DNA from: an uncultured Bacteroidota bacterium
GTDB taxonomy: Bacteria; Bacteroidota; Bacteroidia; Flavobacteriales; Flavobacteriaceae
Assembly (NCBI GenBank): GCA_902518355.1
Contig: CABYFY010000004.1
Location: 62,001-126,000, forward strand
Length of the DNA stretch: 64,000 nucleotides
Direction of reading: 5' to 3'
Made by a program: the position numbers and the translations under genes
In this document: positions 17,845 to 26,253 of the stretch, piece by piece
Numbering within the stretch: position 1 is the stretch's first letter
How the letters are laid out: every line of letters starts with the position of its first letter
Notes under the pieces: model-generated
What the model was told of the DNA's origin: nothing
The model's database searches: none
Seen by the model: only the letters and a program-made list of their open reading frames with translations

Positions 17845-19227
17845 ATGCCACTAATAAAATCAATTTCTGGAATTAGAGGAACAATTGGAAACAGAAAAGG
17901 TGAGGACCTAACTAAGGAAGATATTGTTTTATATACAAGGTCATTTATTTTATGGCTTGAAAATGAAAAACTCATAATTAACAATAAAATAGTTGTTGGT
18001 AGAGATGCAAGAATTTCTGGTAAAATGGTTGAAGACTTAGTTTTAGATACTTTAACAAAGATGGGTGTAAATGTTGTTTGTCTAGGTTTATCCACGACAC
18101 CTACAGTTGAAATTGCTGTTCCTTTGGAAAATGCTGATGCTGGAATTATAATCACTGCCAGTCACAATCCAAGAAATTGGAATGCATTAAAGTTATTAAA
18201 TAACAATGGGGAATTTATTAATGCTAAAGATGGTGAAAAACTATTAAAAATTGCAAATTCAAACCATTCTTATAAATATGATTCCAAAAATGTAGGGGAG
18301 GTTGAATTCAAGAATCAATATATAGACACTCATACTGATTTGATTATAAACTTACCATTGGTTGATGCTGATTTAATTAGAAGTAGGAACTTTAAAGTTG
18401 TTGTTGATGCTGTAAATTCCACAGGTGGAATTGCAGTGCCTAATCTACTGAACAAGTTGGGTGTGGAAGTGGTAAAACTTTATTGTGATCCAAACGGGGA
18501 GTTTCCACACAATCCTGAACCTCTAGAAGAAAACCTAACCGATTTATCTAAATTGGTAGTTAAAGAACAAGCTGATTTTGGAATAGTTGTAGATCCTGAT
18601 GTAGATAGATTGGCTTTTGTTTCTGAAAATGGAGAAGTTTTTGGAGAAGAATATACTTTAGTTGCATGTGCTGATTACTTTTTAAAAAATAAGCCAGGAA
18701 TAACTGTAAGCAACTTAAGTTCATCTAGAGCGCTTAAAGACATTACCGAATCATATGGTTGTGAATATTTTTCAAGTGCAGTTGGAGAGGTTAATGTTGT
18801 TGAAAAAATGAAAGAGAAAAATGCTGTTATTGGTGGTGAAGGTAATGGTGGTATAATTTTACCAGAATTACATTATGGCAGAGATGCACTGGTTGGAATT
18901 GCTCTTTTTCTAACTCATTTATCAAAATTAAACATTTCATGTTCTGATCTCAGAAAAAAATATCCAGACTATTTCATGTCAAAAGAAAAAGTTGATTTGA
19001 GTTACGATTTGGACGTAGACTCTATTATCGAAAATATCAGAGAGAAATATTCTCATGAGAAAACAAGTGGTGTAGATGGATTAAAAATTGATTTTGAAGA
19101 TTCATGGGTACAACTCAGAAAAAGTAATACTGAACCAATTATAAGAGTATACTCAGAGGCAAAATCTCAAAAGAGTGCTGATGAATTGTCAACAAAATTC
19201 ATTGCAGAGATTAAAAATTTCAGTTAG
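17845..19227 (+). CDS. glmM: Phosphoglucosamine mutase-type phosphohexomutase
   Basis: An alpha-D-phosphohexomutase that probably converts glucosamine-6-phosphate to glucosamine-1-phosphate on the route to UDP-GlcNAc, peptidoglycan and LPS. The phosphoserine loop TASHNP is at 104-109 with Ser106, the metal loop reads DPDVDR, the sugar-binding loop is GEGNGG, and the phosphate-binding loop near the C-terminus is RKSNTEPIIRVY. At 460 residues from the ATG it fits the family. An upstream in-frame TTG lies inside the -7 box and was rejected as start. The 3' end overlaps the convergent acyltransferase gene by eight bases. A phosphomannomutase or phosphoglucomutase specificity cannot be excluded by eye. 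Confidence 0.88.
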   Translation: MPLIKSISGIRGTIGNRKGEDLTKEDIVLYTRSFILWLENEKLIINNKIVVGRDARISGKMVEDLVLDTLTKMGVNVVCLGLSTTPTVEIAVPLENADAGIIITASHNPRNWNALKLLNNNGEFINAKDGEKLLKIANSNHSYKYDSKNVGEVEFKNQYIDTHTDLIINLPLVDADLIRSRNFKVVVDAVNSTGGIAVPNLLNKLGVEVVKLYCDPNGEFPHNPEPLEENLTDLSKLVVKEQADFGIVVDPDVDRLAFVSENGEVFGEEYTLVACADYFLKNKPGITVSNLSSSRALKDITESYGCEYFSSAVGEVNVVEKMKEKNAVIGGEGNGGIILPELHYGRDALVGIALFLTHLSKLNISCSDLRKKYPDYFMSKEKVDLSYDLDVDSIIENIREKYSHEKTSGVDGLKIDFEDSWVQLRKSNTEPIIRVYSEAKSQKSADELSTKFIAEIKNFS

Positions 19228-20101
19228 ATAAAGTTTTTCTGTGTTTAAATCTTTTATGTGTCCAGGTATAATATTCAGGCTTGTCAATTATTTGTTTTTC
19301 TAAAAGTTCAATAAATCGTTCTGTTATTTCAAAATCACTAAACTTTTTTGGTTCTTCAGTAATTGTAACAAAAGACACTTCATAATAACCTCTTTTAATT
19401 TTTTGAACATCCATAAATACAACAGCCATATTGTATTTTTTTGCAATTGTTTCGGCACCGGTATGTATTGGAACATAATTATTTAAAAACATACCCCAAT
19501 AATTAGCTTTATTTTTTCTTGGTGACTGATCTGATGCAAACCCATACAAGTTTAATTCTGATGTTTTAGATTTTTTCAAAATTTCTCTAAAGGTATCTTT
19601 AGTTGATATTAAATCTCCGTTATACTTACTTCTGTTTTTCTTTGCCCATTTATCAAAGTACTTATTTGATAATTTTTTATAAATGCCATTAATTTTATAT
19701 TTAGTGAATCTGTCAAGGATAAATACCCACTCCCAACTACAATAATGACCAGCTATTAGAATTAAGTTTTGGTTTTTGTCATAAATTCTATCTAGCAGTT
19801 CAGGGTTTTTAAACTTATATCTTTTTTTCATTTCATCTTCGGAAATATTCATTGATTTAAATGACTCAAGAAAAATATCAGAAAGATATCTGTAAAATTT
19901 TTTTTCAATTTTTATCCTCTCTTCAATAGACATTTTAGGGAAGGCAAGTTTTAGGTTTTCTCTAACAACTTTTTTTCGATAAGAAAATATGTAATAAATC
20001 AAATAATACATTATGTCAGAGAATAAGTAGATTAATCTAAAACTCATTCTTGAAATCAACCACATAAATGGATAAACAATAATGTAGACAAGTAAATTCA
20101 C
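19220..20101 (-). CDS. Lysophospholipid acyltransferase family protein (LpxL/HtrB-like)
   Basis: A membrane-anchored acyltransferase that probably adds a secondary acyl chain to lipid A or a related lipid. After a hydrophobic N-terminal anchor (LLVYIIVYPFMWLI) the catalytic HX4E motif is seen in LIAGHYCSWEW, followed by the YGFASDQSP block and HTGAETIAKKY. I place the start at the GTG at 20099-20101 (293 residues). A longer in-frame reading begins at a TTG inside a perfect -7 box (20117-20124), which would be at or before the transcription start. The gene is divergent from the rhomboid gene with interlocked promoters, and overlaps glmM's end by eight bases. Confidence 0.87.
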   Translation of the reverse strand: MNLLVYIIVYPFMWLISRMSFRLIYLFSDIMYYLIYYIFSYRKKVVRENLKLAFPKMSIEERIKIEKKFYRYLSDIFLESFKSMNISEDEMKKRYKFKNPELLDRIYDKNQNLILIAGHYCSWEWVFILDRFTKYKINGIYKKLSNKYFDKWAKKNRSKYNGDLISTKDTFREILKKSKTSELNLYGFASDQSPRKNKANYWGMFLNNYVPIHTGAETIAKKYNMAVVFMDVQKIKRGYYEVSFVTITEEPKKFSDFEITERFIELLEKQIIDKPEYYTWTHKRFKHRKTLSN

Positions 20102-20116
20102 GTAATTCCTTTGAGG

Positions 20117-20124
20117 CAAATATA
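20117..20124 (-). promoter_or_regulatory. Putative -7 box of the acyltransferase promoter
   Basis: Minus-strand TATATTTG, an exact TAnnTTTG match, ending 15 bases before the GTG at 20101. It is three bases from the oppositely oriented box at 20128-20135, so polymerase could hardly occupy both at once. Confidence 0.5.
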
Positions 20125-20127
20125 TAT

Positions 20128-20135
20128 TATATTTG
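20128..20135 (+). promoter_or_regulatory. Putative -7 box of the rhomboid-mnmE promoter
   Basis: Plus-strand TATATTTG, an exact TAnnTTTG match, 20 bases upstream of the GTG at 20156. It lies downstream of a possible earlier rhomboid start at 20111, which argues against that earlier start. Confidence 0.5.
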
Positions 20136-20155
20136 ACATCATTTATATTTTTTCT

Positions 20156-20779
20156 GTGAACTCTGTTGCGATTATAATTATAGGTTTAAATATTTTTTTC
20201 TCTTACAAAGGATTTAGAGACCGCATATTCTTTAATAAATATAAGTTCAGTCCTGTACGTATAAAAGGGGGTGAGAAAATTAGATACATTTCATCTGGTT
20301 TTTTACATGTTGATACGACTCATTTGATTGTTAATATGTTTACTCTTTATTTTTTTGTAGATGCTGTTATTTTTAGAGTTGGTGAGATAAATTTCTTAAT
20401 TATATATTTTACAAGTTTAATATTTGGAAATTGGCTAACCTATAGATTTAATTCAAATAATATAAATTATAGCGCTGTTGGTGCCAGCGGTGCGGTAATG
20501 GGTATTGTATATTCAGCTATTTTGTTAAACCCTGAAATGACTTTATTCTTTTTTATTTTACCGATGCCTGGGTATCTTTTTGGTCTAGGTTATTTGTTTT
20601 ATTCTATTTATTCAATGAAAAAAGTTAATGATAATATTGGTCATGAAGCACATTTGGGTGGAGCAATTGCTGGCTTTTTTAGTACTATTATTATTTCACC
20701 CGCTGTTGTATTTACTAATTTATTCACAGTTTTAATTCTATTAATACCTATTGTTTACTTTTACATCAAATCTAAATAG
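20156..20779 (+). CDS. Rhomboid-family intramembrane serine protease
   Basis: A six-helix membrane protease that cleaves substrates within or near the bilayer. The family fold shows in the HVDTTHLIVNMF segment of helix 2, the catalytic serine motif GASGAVMG and the catalytic histidine in GHEAHLGGAIAGF; all are intact. I choose the GTG at 20156 (207 residues): it directly precedes the hydrophobic NSVAIIIIGLNIFFSYKGF, and the in-frame start 45 bases earlier lies upstream of the apparent promoter. Two bases separate its stop from the mnmE start, so the two genes are co-transcribed. Its substrate is unknown. Confidence 0.9.
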   Translation: MNSVAIIIIGLNIFFSYKGFRDRIFFNKYKFSPVRIKGGEKIRYISSGFLHVDTTHLIVNMFTLYFFVDAVIFRVGEINFLIIYFTSLIFGNWLTYRFNSNNINYSAVGASGAVMGIVYSAILLNPEMTLFFFILPMPGYLFGLGYLFYSIYSMKKVNDNIGHEAHLGGAIAGFFSTIIISPAVVFTNLFTVLILLIPIVYFYIKSK

Positions 20780-20781
20780 CG

Positions 20782-22167
20782 TTGATAAAAAATGATAACA
20801 TACTAGCATTAGCATCACCATCTGGAATTGGAGCTATTTCTATGATTAGAATTTCTGGTCCTGAAAGTATTTCAATTGCTGACAAAATATTTAATGGAGT
20901 AGAAAAAATCAAATTAATAGACCAAAAAGCTAATACTGTTCAGTTGGGTTACATTGTTGAAGATGATAGAATCATTGATAAGGTATTAATAACTGTTTTT
21001 AGAAACCCTAAATCATATACAGGTGAAGACTTGGTCGAGATTTCATGTCATGGAAGTATTTTTATTCAGGAATCTATTATTCAGCTATTGCTAAATCACA
21101 ATTGCAGGGTGGCTAATCCAGGCGAATTTACAATGCGATCCTTTTTAAATGGTAAAATGGATTTAAGTCAAGCTGAATCGGTTGCTGATCTGATTTCTAG
21201 TAATACTGAGGTCTCACACAGGCTAGCTATGAACCAAATGAGAGGAGGTTTTAAAAATGATATAAATGAATTGAGAACTGAGCTAGTAAATTTTGCTGCA
21301 TTGATTGAACTAGAATTGGATTTTTCTCAAGAGGATGTAGAGTTTGCCAACAAAAAGCAATTAAATAAATTATTAGATAAAATTACTTTTAATTTAAAAA
21401 AGCTAATAGATTCATTTAAGACGGGGAATGTCATTAAAAATGGAATACCAATAGCTATAGTTGGTGAACCTAATACAGGAAAATCTACCTTGTTAAATAC
21501 ATTACTTAATGAAGAACGTGCAATTGTAAGCTCAATAGCAGGAACAACAAGGGATACAATTGAAGATCAAATAAATATAAATGGTGTTAACTGTAGATTT
21601 ATAGATACAGCTGGTATTAGAAATACAGATGATGAAATTGAGAGTATTGGAATAGAGAGAACTTTCAAAAAAATGAATGAATCAGAAATTATTATTTTCT
21701 TGATCGATCACTCGACTCTTAATCATGAAAAATTAAATTATTATGTAAATTATCTTAATGAGATTGATAATAAATTTCCTGATACTAAATTGATAACATT
21801 ATTAAACAAAATTGATATAAAGTCTGAAACTTTAGTAAGTGATTTAGACGAATTTAAACCCATATTGATAAGTGCGAAAAACAAGTCAAATATTGATAAT
21901 TTAAAAGATGAGATTATTTCATACGTAAATAACTTAACAAGCCAAATTGATAATTCCACTATATCAAACTCAAGACATTATGACTTATTAAATAAAACTT
22001 ATGAAGAAATTCACAAAGTAAAAATCTCAATATCCAAAAATATATCATCTGATCTATTGGCAATTGACATTAAACAAGCAATTTATTTTTTAGGGGAACT
22101 AACTGGTGAAATATCCAATAACGAAGTACTGGGAAATATATTTTCAAAATTTTGTATTGGAAAGTGA
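20782..22167 (+). CDS. mnmE: tRNA uridine-5-carboxymethylaminomethyl modification GTPase MnmE
   Basis: With MnmG it modifies the wobble uridine of several tRNAs. The N-terminal folate-binding domain has SPSGIGAISMIRISG and SCHGS...NPGEFTMRSFLNGKMDLSQAE in order; the inserted G domain has GEPNTGKST at 228-236, the switch segment AGTTRDT, DTAG and NKID; the C-terminal CIGK box at 458-461 that is needed for modification is present. Length 461 fits. The start is TTG two bases after the rhomboid stop. It is followed by a 34-base gap to the convergent deacetylase gene, with no obvious hairpin. Confidence 0.96.
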   Translation: MIKNDNILALASPSGIGAISMIRISGPESISIADKIFNGVEKIKLIDQKANTVQLGYIVEDDRIIDKVLITVFRNPKSYTGEDLVEISCHGSIFIQESIIQLLLNHNCRVANPGEFTMRSFLNGKMDLSQAESVADLISSNTEVSHRLAMNQMRGGFKNDINELRTELVNFAALIELELDFSQEDVEFANKKQLNKLLDKITFNLKKLIDSFKTGNVIKNGIPIAIVGEPNTGKSTLLNTLLNEERAIVSSIAGTTRDTIEDQININGVNCRFIDTAGIRNTDDEIESIGIERTFKKMNESEIIIFLIDHSTLNHEKLNYYVNYLNEIDNKFPDTKLITLLNKIDIKSETLVSDLDEFKPILISAKNKSNIDNLKDEIISYVNNLTSQIDNSTISNSRHYDLLNKTYEEIHKVKISISKNISSDLLAIDIKQAIYFLGELTGEISNNEVLGNIFSKFCIGK

Positions 22168-22201
22168 TATAAAAACAGTTTTAATACAGTTTAAATTTTA
22201 T

Positions 22202-23104
22202 TCAAAAATATATTTCTTGTGCTAATCTGAAAGTATTTGAATGTGCTTCTATTATATCTTTCAATATTGGGGAATATCCTCCACCCATACTTACCTGAAC
22301 GGGAATTTTGTTGGTTTTGCAATAATCTAAAACAAATCTATCCCTTTCTTTACACCCCTTTATCGAAACAGCCAATCTTCCAAGTTTGTCATTTTCAATT
22401 ATATCAACACCGGATAAATAAAAAATAAAATCTGGTTCAAAATTATCGATTAGTTGAGGAATATCGTACTTAATTTTTTTTAAGTATTCTTTATCGGTTG
22501 TTCCATCACTAAAACCATAATCAAAATCACTAGTTTCTTTTCTGAATGGATAATTTTTTTCTCCATGAAATGAAGCGGTAAAAACATTTTTATTTTCTCT
22601 GAATATTTCTGCTGTTCCGTTTCCCTGGTGAACATCTAAATCCAATACTAATATCTTTCTACTAAAACCATTTTCGATTAAAAAATTTGCCGCTATAGCT
22701 TGATCATTTAAAATACAAAATGCTTCTGCACGATTTGTAAAAGCGTGATGAGTACCACCGGCTATATTCATTGAAATTCCGTATTTAATTGAGTTTGTAG
22801 CACATTCAATTGTGCCTTGTACAATTTTTTTTTCTCTTTCAATAAGTTTTTGAGACATGGGAAATCCAATTGCTCTTATCTCCTTCTTATCTAATTTTTG
22901 ATTAATTAAGCTATTATAATAATTAGATTCATGGGTCAGAAGTATAACATTATCTTCAATATCACCCGGATTAAAAAAATTGTTTTCGTTACATGTATTT
23001 TCAATGATTAATTGCTCAGGAATCAGTTCATACTTTATCATTGGAAACCTATGGTTTTCTTTTAGCGGATGGTTGTATAAAGAATGATGAGCAATTTTAA
23101 GCAC
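22202..23104 (-). CDS. Histone-deacetylase-like metal-dependent deacetylase
   Basis: A zinc-dependent deacetylase of the arginase/HDAC fold, related to bacterial acetoin-utilisation and acetylpolyamine deacetylases; the natural substrate is not evident. The active-site histidine pair is GGTHHAF near 117-122, the zinc ligands are in LDLDVHQGNG (Asp157, His159), and a third aspartate lies in SGVDIIENDKLG. At 300 residues it matches short, single-domain bacterial members. The start is GTG; no other plausible start precedes the conserved KIAHHSLY. It is convergent with mnmE and divergent from the DUF1028 operon, and seems to be a single-gene unit. Confidence 0.88.
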   Translation of the reverse strand: MLKIAHHSLYNHPLKENHRFPMIKYELIPEQLIIENTCNENNFFNPGDIEDNVILLTHESNYYNSLINQKLDKKEIRAIGFPMSQKLIEREKKIVQGTIECATNSIKYGISMNIAGGTHHAFTNRAEAFCILNDQAIAANFLIENGFSRKILVLDLDVHQGNGTAEIFRENKNVFTASFHGEKNYPFRKETSDFDYGFSDGTTDKEYLKKIKYDIPQLIDNFEPDFIFYLSGVDIIENDKLGRLAVSIKGCKERDRFVLDYCKTNKIPVQVSMGGGYSPILKDIIEAHSNTFRLAQEIYF

Positions 23105-23158
23105 AGGTCATAAATTAATGGAATAAATTTTGATTATGTTAATCATAAAATATGCCAT

Positions 23159-24121
23159 ATGAGAACATTTCTTTTTTCTTTTATTTTATTTATTTCTTTA
23201 AATTCTTTTTCTCAAGACACATTTTCAATAATTGCTGTTGACCCACAAACAGGGGAAGTTGGTGCTGCTGGAGCTACATGTTTATACAATCAGAGCGATG
23301 GAATAATAGACATTATATCAAGTATAATTCCAGGGAAGGGGGGTATTTTATCACAAGCCTATGTATGTGTTCCAAACATCAATCTACAAAATGGTATTGA
23401 TCAAATGAATAATGGTCTTTCACCAGACGAAATAATTGATTGGTTAATTGAAAATGACCAATGTAACGCGCTTTCATTTTATTACAGACAATATGGAATT
23501 GTTGATATTGATGAAAATGGTGAGGTGAGAACTGCAGGCTACACAGGATCCTTTGCTGACAACTATAAGGAGGATAGACAGGGTACAAACTACAGTATTC
23601 AAGGAAATATTCTTTTAGATCAATCTGTAATTGATAATATGGAAAATAACTTTAATAATACCCAGGGGAATTTAGCTGAAAAGCTTATGAGCGCGATGCA
23701 GGGAGCAAATTTTGCTGGTGCTGATAGCCGATGTTTAGCGGATGGTACATCATCAGCTACTGCTTTTCTTGTGGTATATCAACCTGATGATTCTGTTGGG
23801 CCCTCTTTAGAGTTAAATGTTGGTTCACAAGACCCAGGTGTAGAACCCATTAACATATTACAAGAAATGTTTGATAATTATTTATCTCTTGAATCTAACA
23901 ATAATAATTTAATTAAATTATTTCCGAATCCCACGGATGGTCTTGTAAGTCTAAGTTCTGAAGATAATTATAAGATTGATGTTTTTGATAATATTGGTAA
24001 GTTAGTCTTTACAACAATAGGCAACTCATTCAATATACAATCATTAGAAAAGGGCAGCTATTTTATTAAATTGGCATCCGATAATAACACAATTTCTACA
24101 TATAAAATTCTTCGAAAATGA
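23159..24121 (+). CDS. Secreted DUF1028 protein with C-terminal T9SS sorting domain
   Basis: A protein exported by Sec and then the type IX system. An 18-residue signal peptide ends near FSQD. The DUF1028 domain (about 20-235) begins DTFSIIAVDPQTGEVGAAGAT; this family has an Ntn-hydrolase-like fold and is often called a putative peptidase, but the activity is unproven. The last 70 residues (LFPNPTDGLVSLSS through GSYFIKL and a basic end) are a type A T9SS sorting domain. Length is 320. It is the first gene of a tightly packed plus-strand run, with its stop overlapping the next start by four bases. PorQ, a T9SS component, is encoded at 59515-60543. Confidence 0.88.
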   Translation: MRTFLFSFILFISLNSFSQDTFSIIAVDPQTGEVGAAGATCLYNQSDGIIDIISSIIPGKGGILSQAYVCVPNINLQNGIDQMNNGLSPDEIIDWLIENDQCNALSFYYRQYGIVDIDENGEVRTAGYTGSFADNYKEDRQGTNYSIQGNILLDQSVIDNMENNFNNTQGNLAEKLMSAMQGANFAGADSRCLADGTSSATAFLVVYQPDDSVGPSLELNVGSQDPGVEPINILQEMFDNYLSLESNNNNLIKLFPNPTDGLVSLSSEDNYKIDVFDNIGKLVFTTIGNSFNIQSLEKGSYFIKLASDNNTISTYKILRK

Positions 24122-24375
24122 TCAGTAAATATATTTTTATATTACTTATAATATGGGGAATACCAAGCACCTTTTTTAGAAGTAAATTCAGAAAAATTGT
24201 TTATCAGACTGATGACTGGAAAATAAATATAAAACCATTATTTGTTAAAGAATTAAAAGGTTTATTTTTTAATATTTTTCCTCAGAATAATGACTACATT
24301 AAAACTAGGAATCAGTATAGGATCTATTTATCGGTATACTTATTGCTTTTTATTTTTTACATAATTACAAAATGA
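24118..24375 (+). CDS. Small two-helix membrane protein, unknown function
   Basis: I do not recognise this 85-residue protein by name. It has a hydrophobic N-terminal segment (about 4-16), a hydrophilic middle with several basic and aromatic residues (RSKFRKIVYQTDDWKI), and a second hydrophobic segment near the C-terminus (LSVYLLLFIFYIIT). It shares four bases with the gene on each side (ATGA at both ends), so it is almost certainly translated. The position between a T9SS-exported protein and a DUF1295 membrane enzyme suggests an envelope role, but that is inference only. Confidence 0.75.
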   Translation: MISKYIFILLIIWGIPSTFFRSKFRKIVYQTDDWKINIKPLFVKELKGLFFNIFPQNNDYIKTRNQYRIYLSVYLLLFIFYIITK

Positions 24376-25217
24376 AAAATCACCTATTTAACATATTATC
24401 CTCCATTATCGCATTTTATATTCCTTTTCAAATCGCATTATTGACTGATTTACCCCTGGTGAAAAATTTAATTTTATTGATTTTTTCCATCCAATGGATA
24501 AGTTTTATACCTGCTTATATATTTCAAACCGAAAAGTTTTTTGATTTAACTGGAAGTATCACCTATTTAACAACTGTTCTTGCTGCTTTGTATGTCACTG
24601 ACTCTGGAAAAATTTCTGATTATGTAATTGTTTCATGTGTTGTCATTTGGGCAATAAGACTTGGTTCTTTCTTATTTATGAGAATTCATAAAGCTGGAGA
24701 GGATAGAAGGTTTAGGGATATTAAACCTAATTTTACTAGATTTTTTATGACATGGACTCTTCAAGGAATGTGGGTTTCAATGTGTCTGTTATGTGTTCTA
24801 ACTGCTCTTTCTTCATATTCAGGAATTATCGTTAATAATATATTTTATATTGGATTAATGATATTTATTTCAGGTTTTATAATTGAAGTTTTGGCAGATC
24901 ACCAAAAAACAGTTTTTAGAAAAGACCTAAAGAATAAGGATAAATTTATTTCAACAGGGTTATGGTCTTACTCCAGACATCCGAATTACTTTGGTGAAAT
25001 ATTATTATGGCTAGGAATTGCTGTTATGTCATTTTCATCTCTTGAAGGATTTCAATATTTCACATTGATATCTCCGATATTTGTATATATATTACTTGTA
25101 TACATTTCTGGTATTAGAATGTTAGAAAATCAAGCAAATAAAAAATGGGGACATCTTGATTCTTACAAAGAATATTTAAAAAATACGCCTAGGCTTTTTT
25201 TTAGAATTTTTGGTTAA
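24372..25217 (+). CDS. DUF1295 membrane protein, steroid 5-alpha-reductase/isoprenylcysteine methyltransferase fold
   Basis: A polytopic membrane protein of 281 residues with about seven hydrophobic segments. The conserved C-terminal block GLWSYSRHPNYFGEILLWLG is the hallmark of DUF1295 and of the wider steroid reductase/ICMT-like group, where the RHPNYFGE residues line the cofactor pocket. It may reduce a double bond in, or methylate, a lipid; the substrate cannot be read. Its ATG overlaps the stop of the 85-residue gene by four bases. The following membrane gene starts 24 bases downstream. Confidence 0.85.
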   Translation: MKNHLFNILSSIIAFYIPFQIALLTDLPLVKNLILLIFSIQWISFIPAYIFQTEKFFDLTGSITYLTTVLAALYVTDSGKISDYVIVSCVVIWAIRLGSFLFMRIHKAGEDRRFRDIKPNFTRFFMTWTLQGMWVSMCLLCVLTALSSYSGIIVNNIFYIGLMIFISGFIIEVLADHQKTVFRKDLKNKDKFISTGLWSYSRHPNYFGEILLWLGIAVMSFSSLEGFQYFTLISPIFVYILLVYISGIRMLENQANKKWGHLDSYKEYLKNTPRLFFRIFG

Positions 25218-25241
25218 TTTTGATATTTATAAAAACTAACC

Positions 25242-25766
25242 ATGAAAAAATTTTTTTCTTTCGCTGGAACTATTAGCGGTACAACCTTTTTTTTAAGAAC
25301 ATTATTTACAATAGTTCTTTCAATCCCTTTAATTATTACATTAATTTCAAAATGGACATCATATTTTACATCCCTTGGTAATTTTGATATTTCCGACCCA
25401 TCACTTGAAAATCAAATGGCTATACAAGCCTTTGGTGATGAATTAGCTCAGAAAATTGCTGACAATCCAGAATTTTATTTAAACGACTTTCTAAACTCAT
25501 TTACTTTTGGATGGATACTATTATTTGTCTTAAGTGTAATTCCTGCAATTTGGTTTGGATTAGCTACATATTATAAAAGAGTTTCTGCACTTTTTTTTGA
25601 GCAAAGAAAACAGGTTTTCTTGGCCCTGGTCACTTTTGATATTGTTTCTGATTATATAGTTTTATCAAACTCTGGGATTTTAACCACAATAGTCTCATCA
25701 ATAGGAATACTAATTTTTGTATTTCTTGTATTTAATAACTCTAAATTTGAAAATCATGAAGGTTAA
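25242..25766 (+). CDS. Small integral membrane protein, unknown (DUF805-like at most)
   Basis: A 174-residue protein with about four hydrophobic segments: residues near 15-37, 88-110, 122-140 and 146-165. The N-terminus FSFAGTISGTTFFLRTLF and the segment IPAIWFGLATYYKRVSAL resemble in layout the DUF805 family, but key residues cannot be confirmed by eye, so I give no function. It lies 24 bases after the DUF1295 gene and its last 11 bases overlap the start of the RidA lipoprotein gene, so it belongs to the same unit. Confidence 0.65.
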   Translation: MKKFFSFAGTISGTTFFLRTLFTIVLSIPLIITLISKWTSYFTSLGNFDISDPSLENQMAIQAFGDELAQKIADNPEFYLNDFLNSFTFGWILLFVLSVIPAIWFGLATYYKRVSALFFEQRKQVFLALVTFDIVSDYIVLSNSGILTTIVSSIGILIFVFLVFNNSKFENHEG

Positions 25767-26250
25767 TTATGTTTTTTTATCAATTTTTTTAATGTTTAAT
25801 TCCTGTATTTCCCTAAAGGTTGGTAATAAGGATGTTAAAACCAATAATTCAACCTCAAATTTGAACACAATAGAGTTTATAAATTCTCAGGAAAATATTG
25901 ATCGTGGATATCCATTTTCAGAAGCCACAGTGGTTAATGGTATCATTTTTCTGTCCGGTGAAATAGGAACACTTCCTGATGGTACACTAATCGATGGAGG
26001 TATTGAAGCTGAAACTAGACAAACATTAACCAACATCAAAAACAAACTTGAAAAAATGGGGGGATCAATGGACGATATTTTTAAATGTACTTGTATGCTC
26101 TCAGATATAAAAGATTGGCCGTTGATGAGTCTAGAGTATAAGAAGTTTTTTAATCCTCAAAAATTGCCTGCGAGAAGTGCCTTTGCGGGAAGCGGTTTGG
26201 CTTTAGGAGCTAAGCTAGAAATTGAATGTATTGCAATCAAAAAAAATTAG
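25756..26250 (+). CDS. RidA/YjgF-family protein with lipoprotein signal
   Basis: RidA proteins hydrolyse reactive enamine/imine intermediates and are normally cytosolic. Here the ATG at 25756 begins MKVNYVFLSIFLMFNSC, a lipoprotein signal with Cys at 17, followed by a polar linker of about 30 residues. The RidA domain spans about 50-164, with GIIFLSGEIGT, QTLTNIKNKLEKMGG, DWPLMSLEYKKFF and the conserved arginine in PARSAFAG. So the enzyme should sit in the periplasm or outer membrane. An earlier in-frame ATG at 25717 would place extra residues before the signal and was rejected. The start overlaps the previous gene by 11 bases. Confidence 0.87.
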   Translation: MKVNYVFLSIFLMFNSCISLKVGNKDVKTNNSTSNLNTIEFINSQENIDRGYPFSEATVVNGIIFLSGEIGTLPDGTLIDGGIEAETRQTLTNIKNKLEKMGGSMDDIFKCTCMLSDIKDWPLMSLEYKKFFNPQKLPARSAFAGSGLALGAKLEIECIAIKKN

Positions 26251-26253
26251 ATT

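Noticed and set aside
23132..23146. Inverted repeat TGATTA-TGT-TAATCA before the DUF1028 gene
   Set aside because: Only six-base AT-rich arms, expected often by chance; no -7 box or other support nearby.
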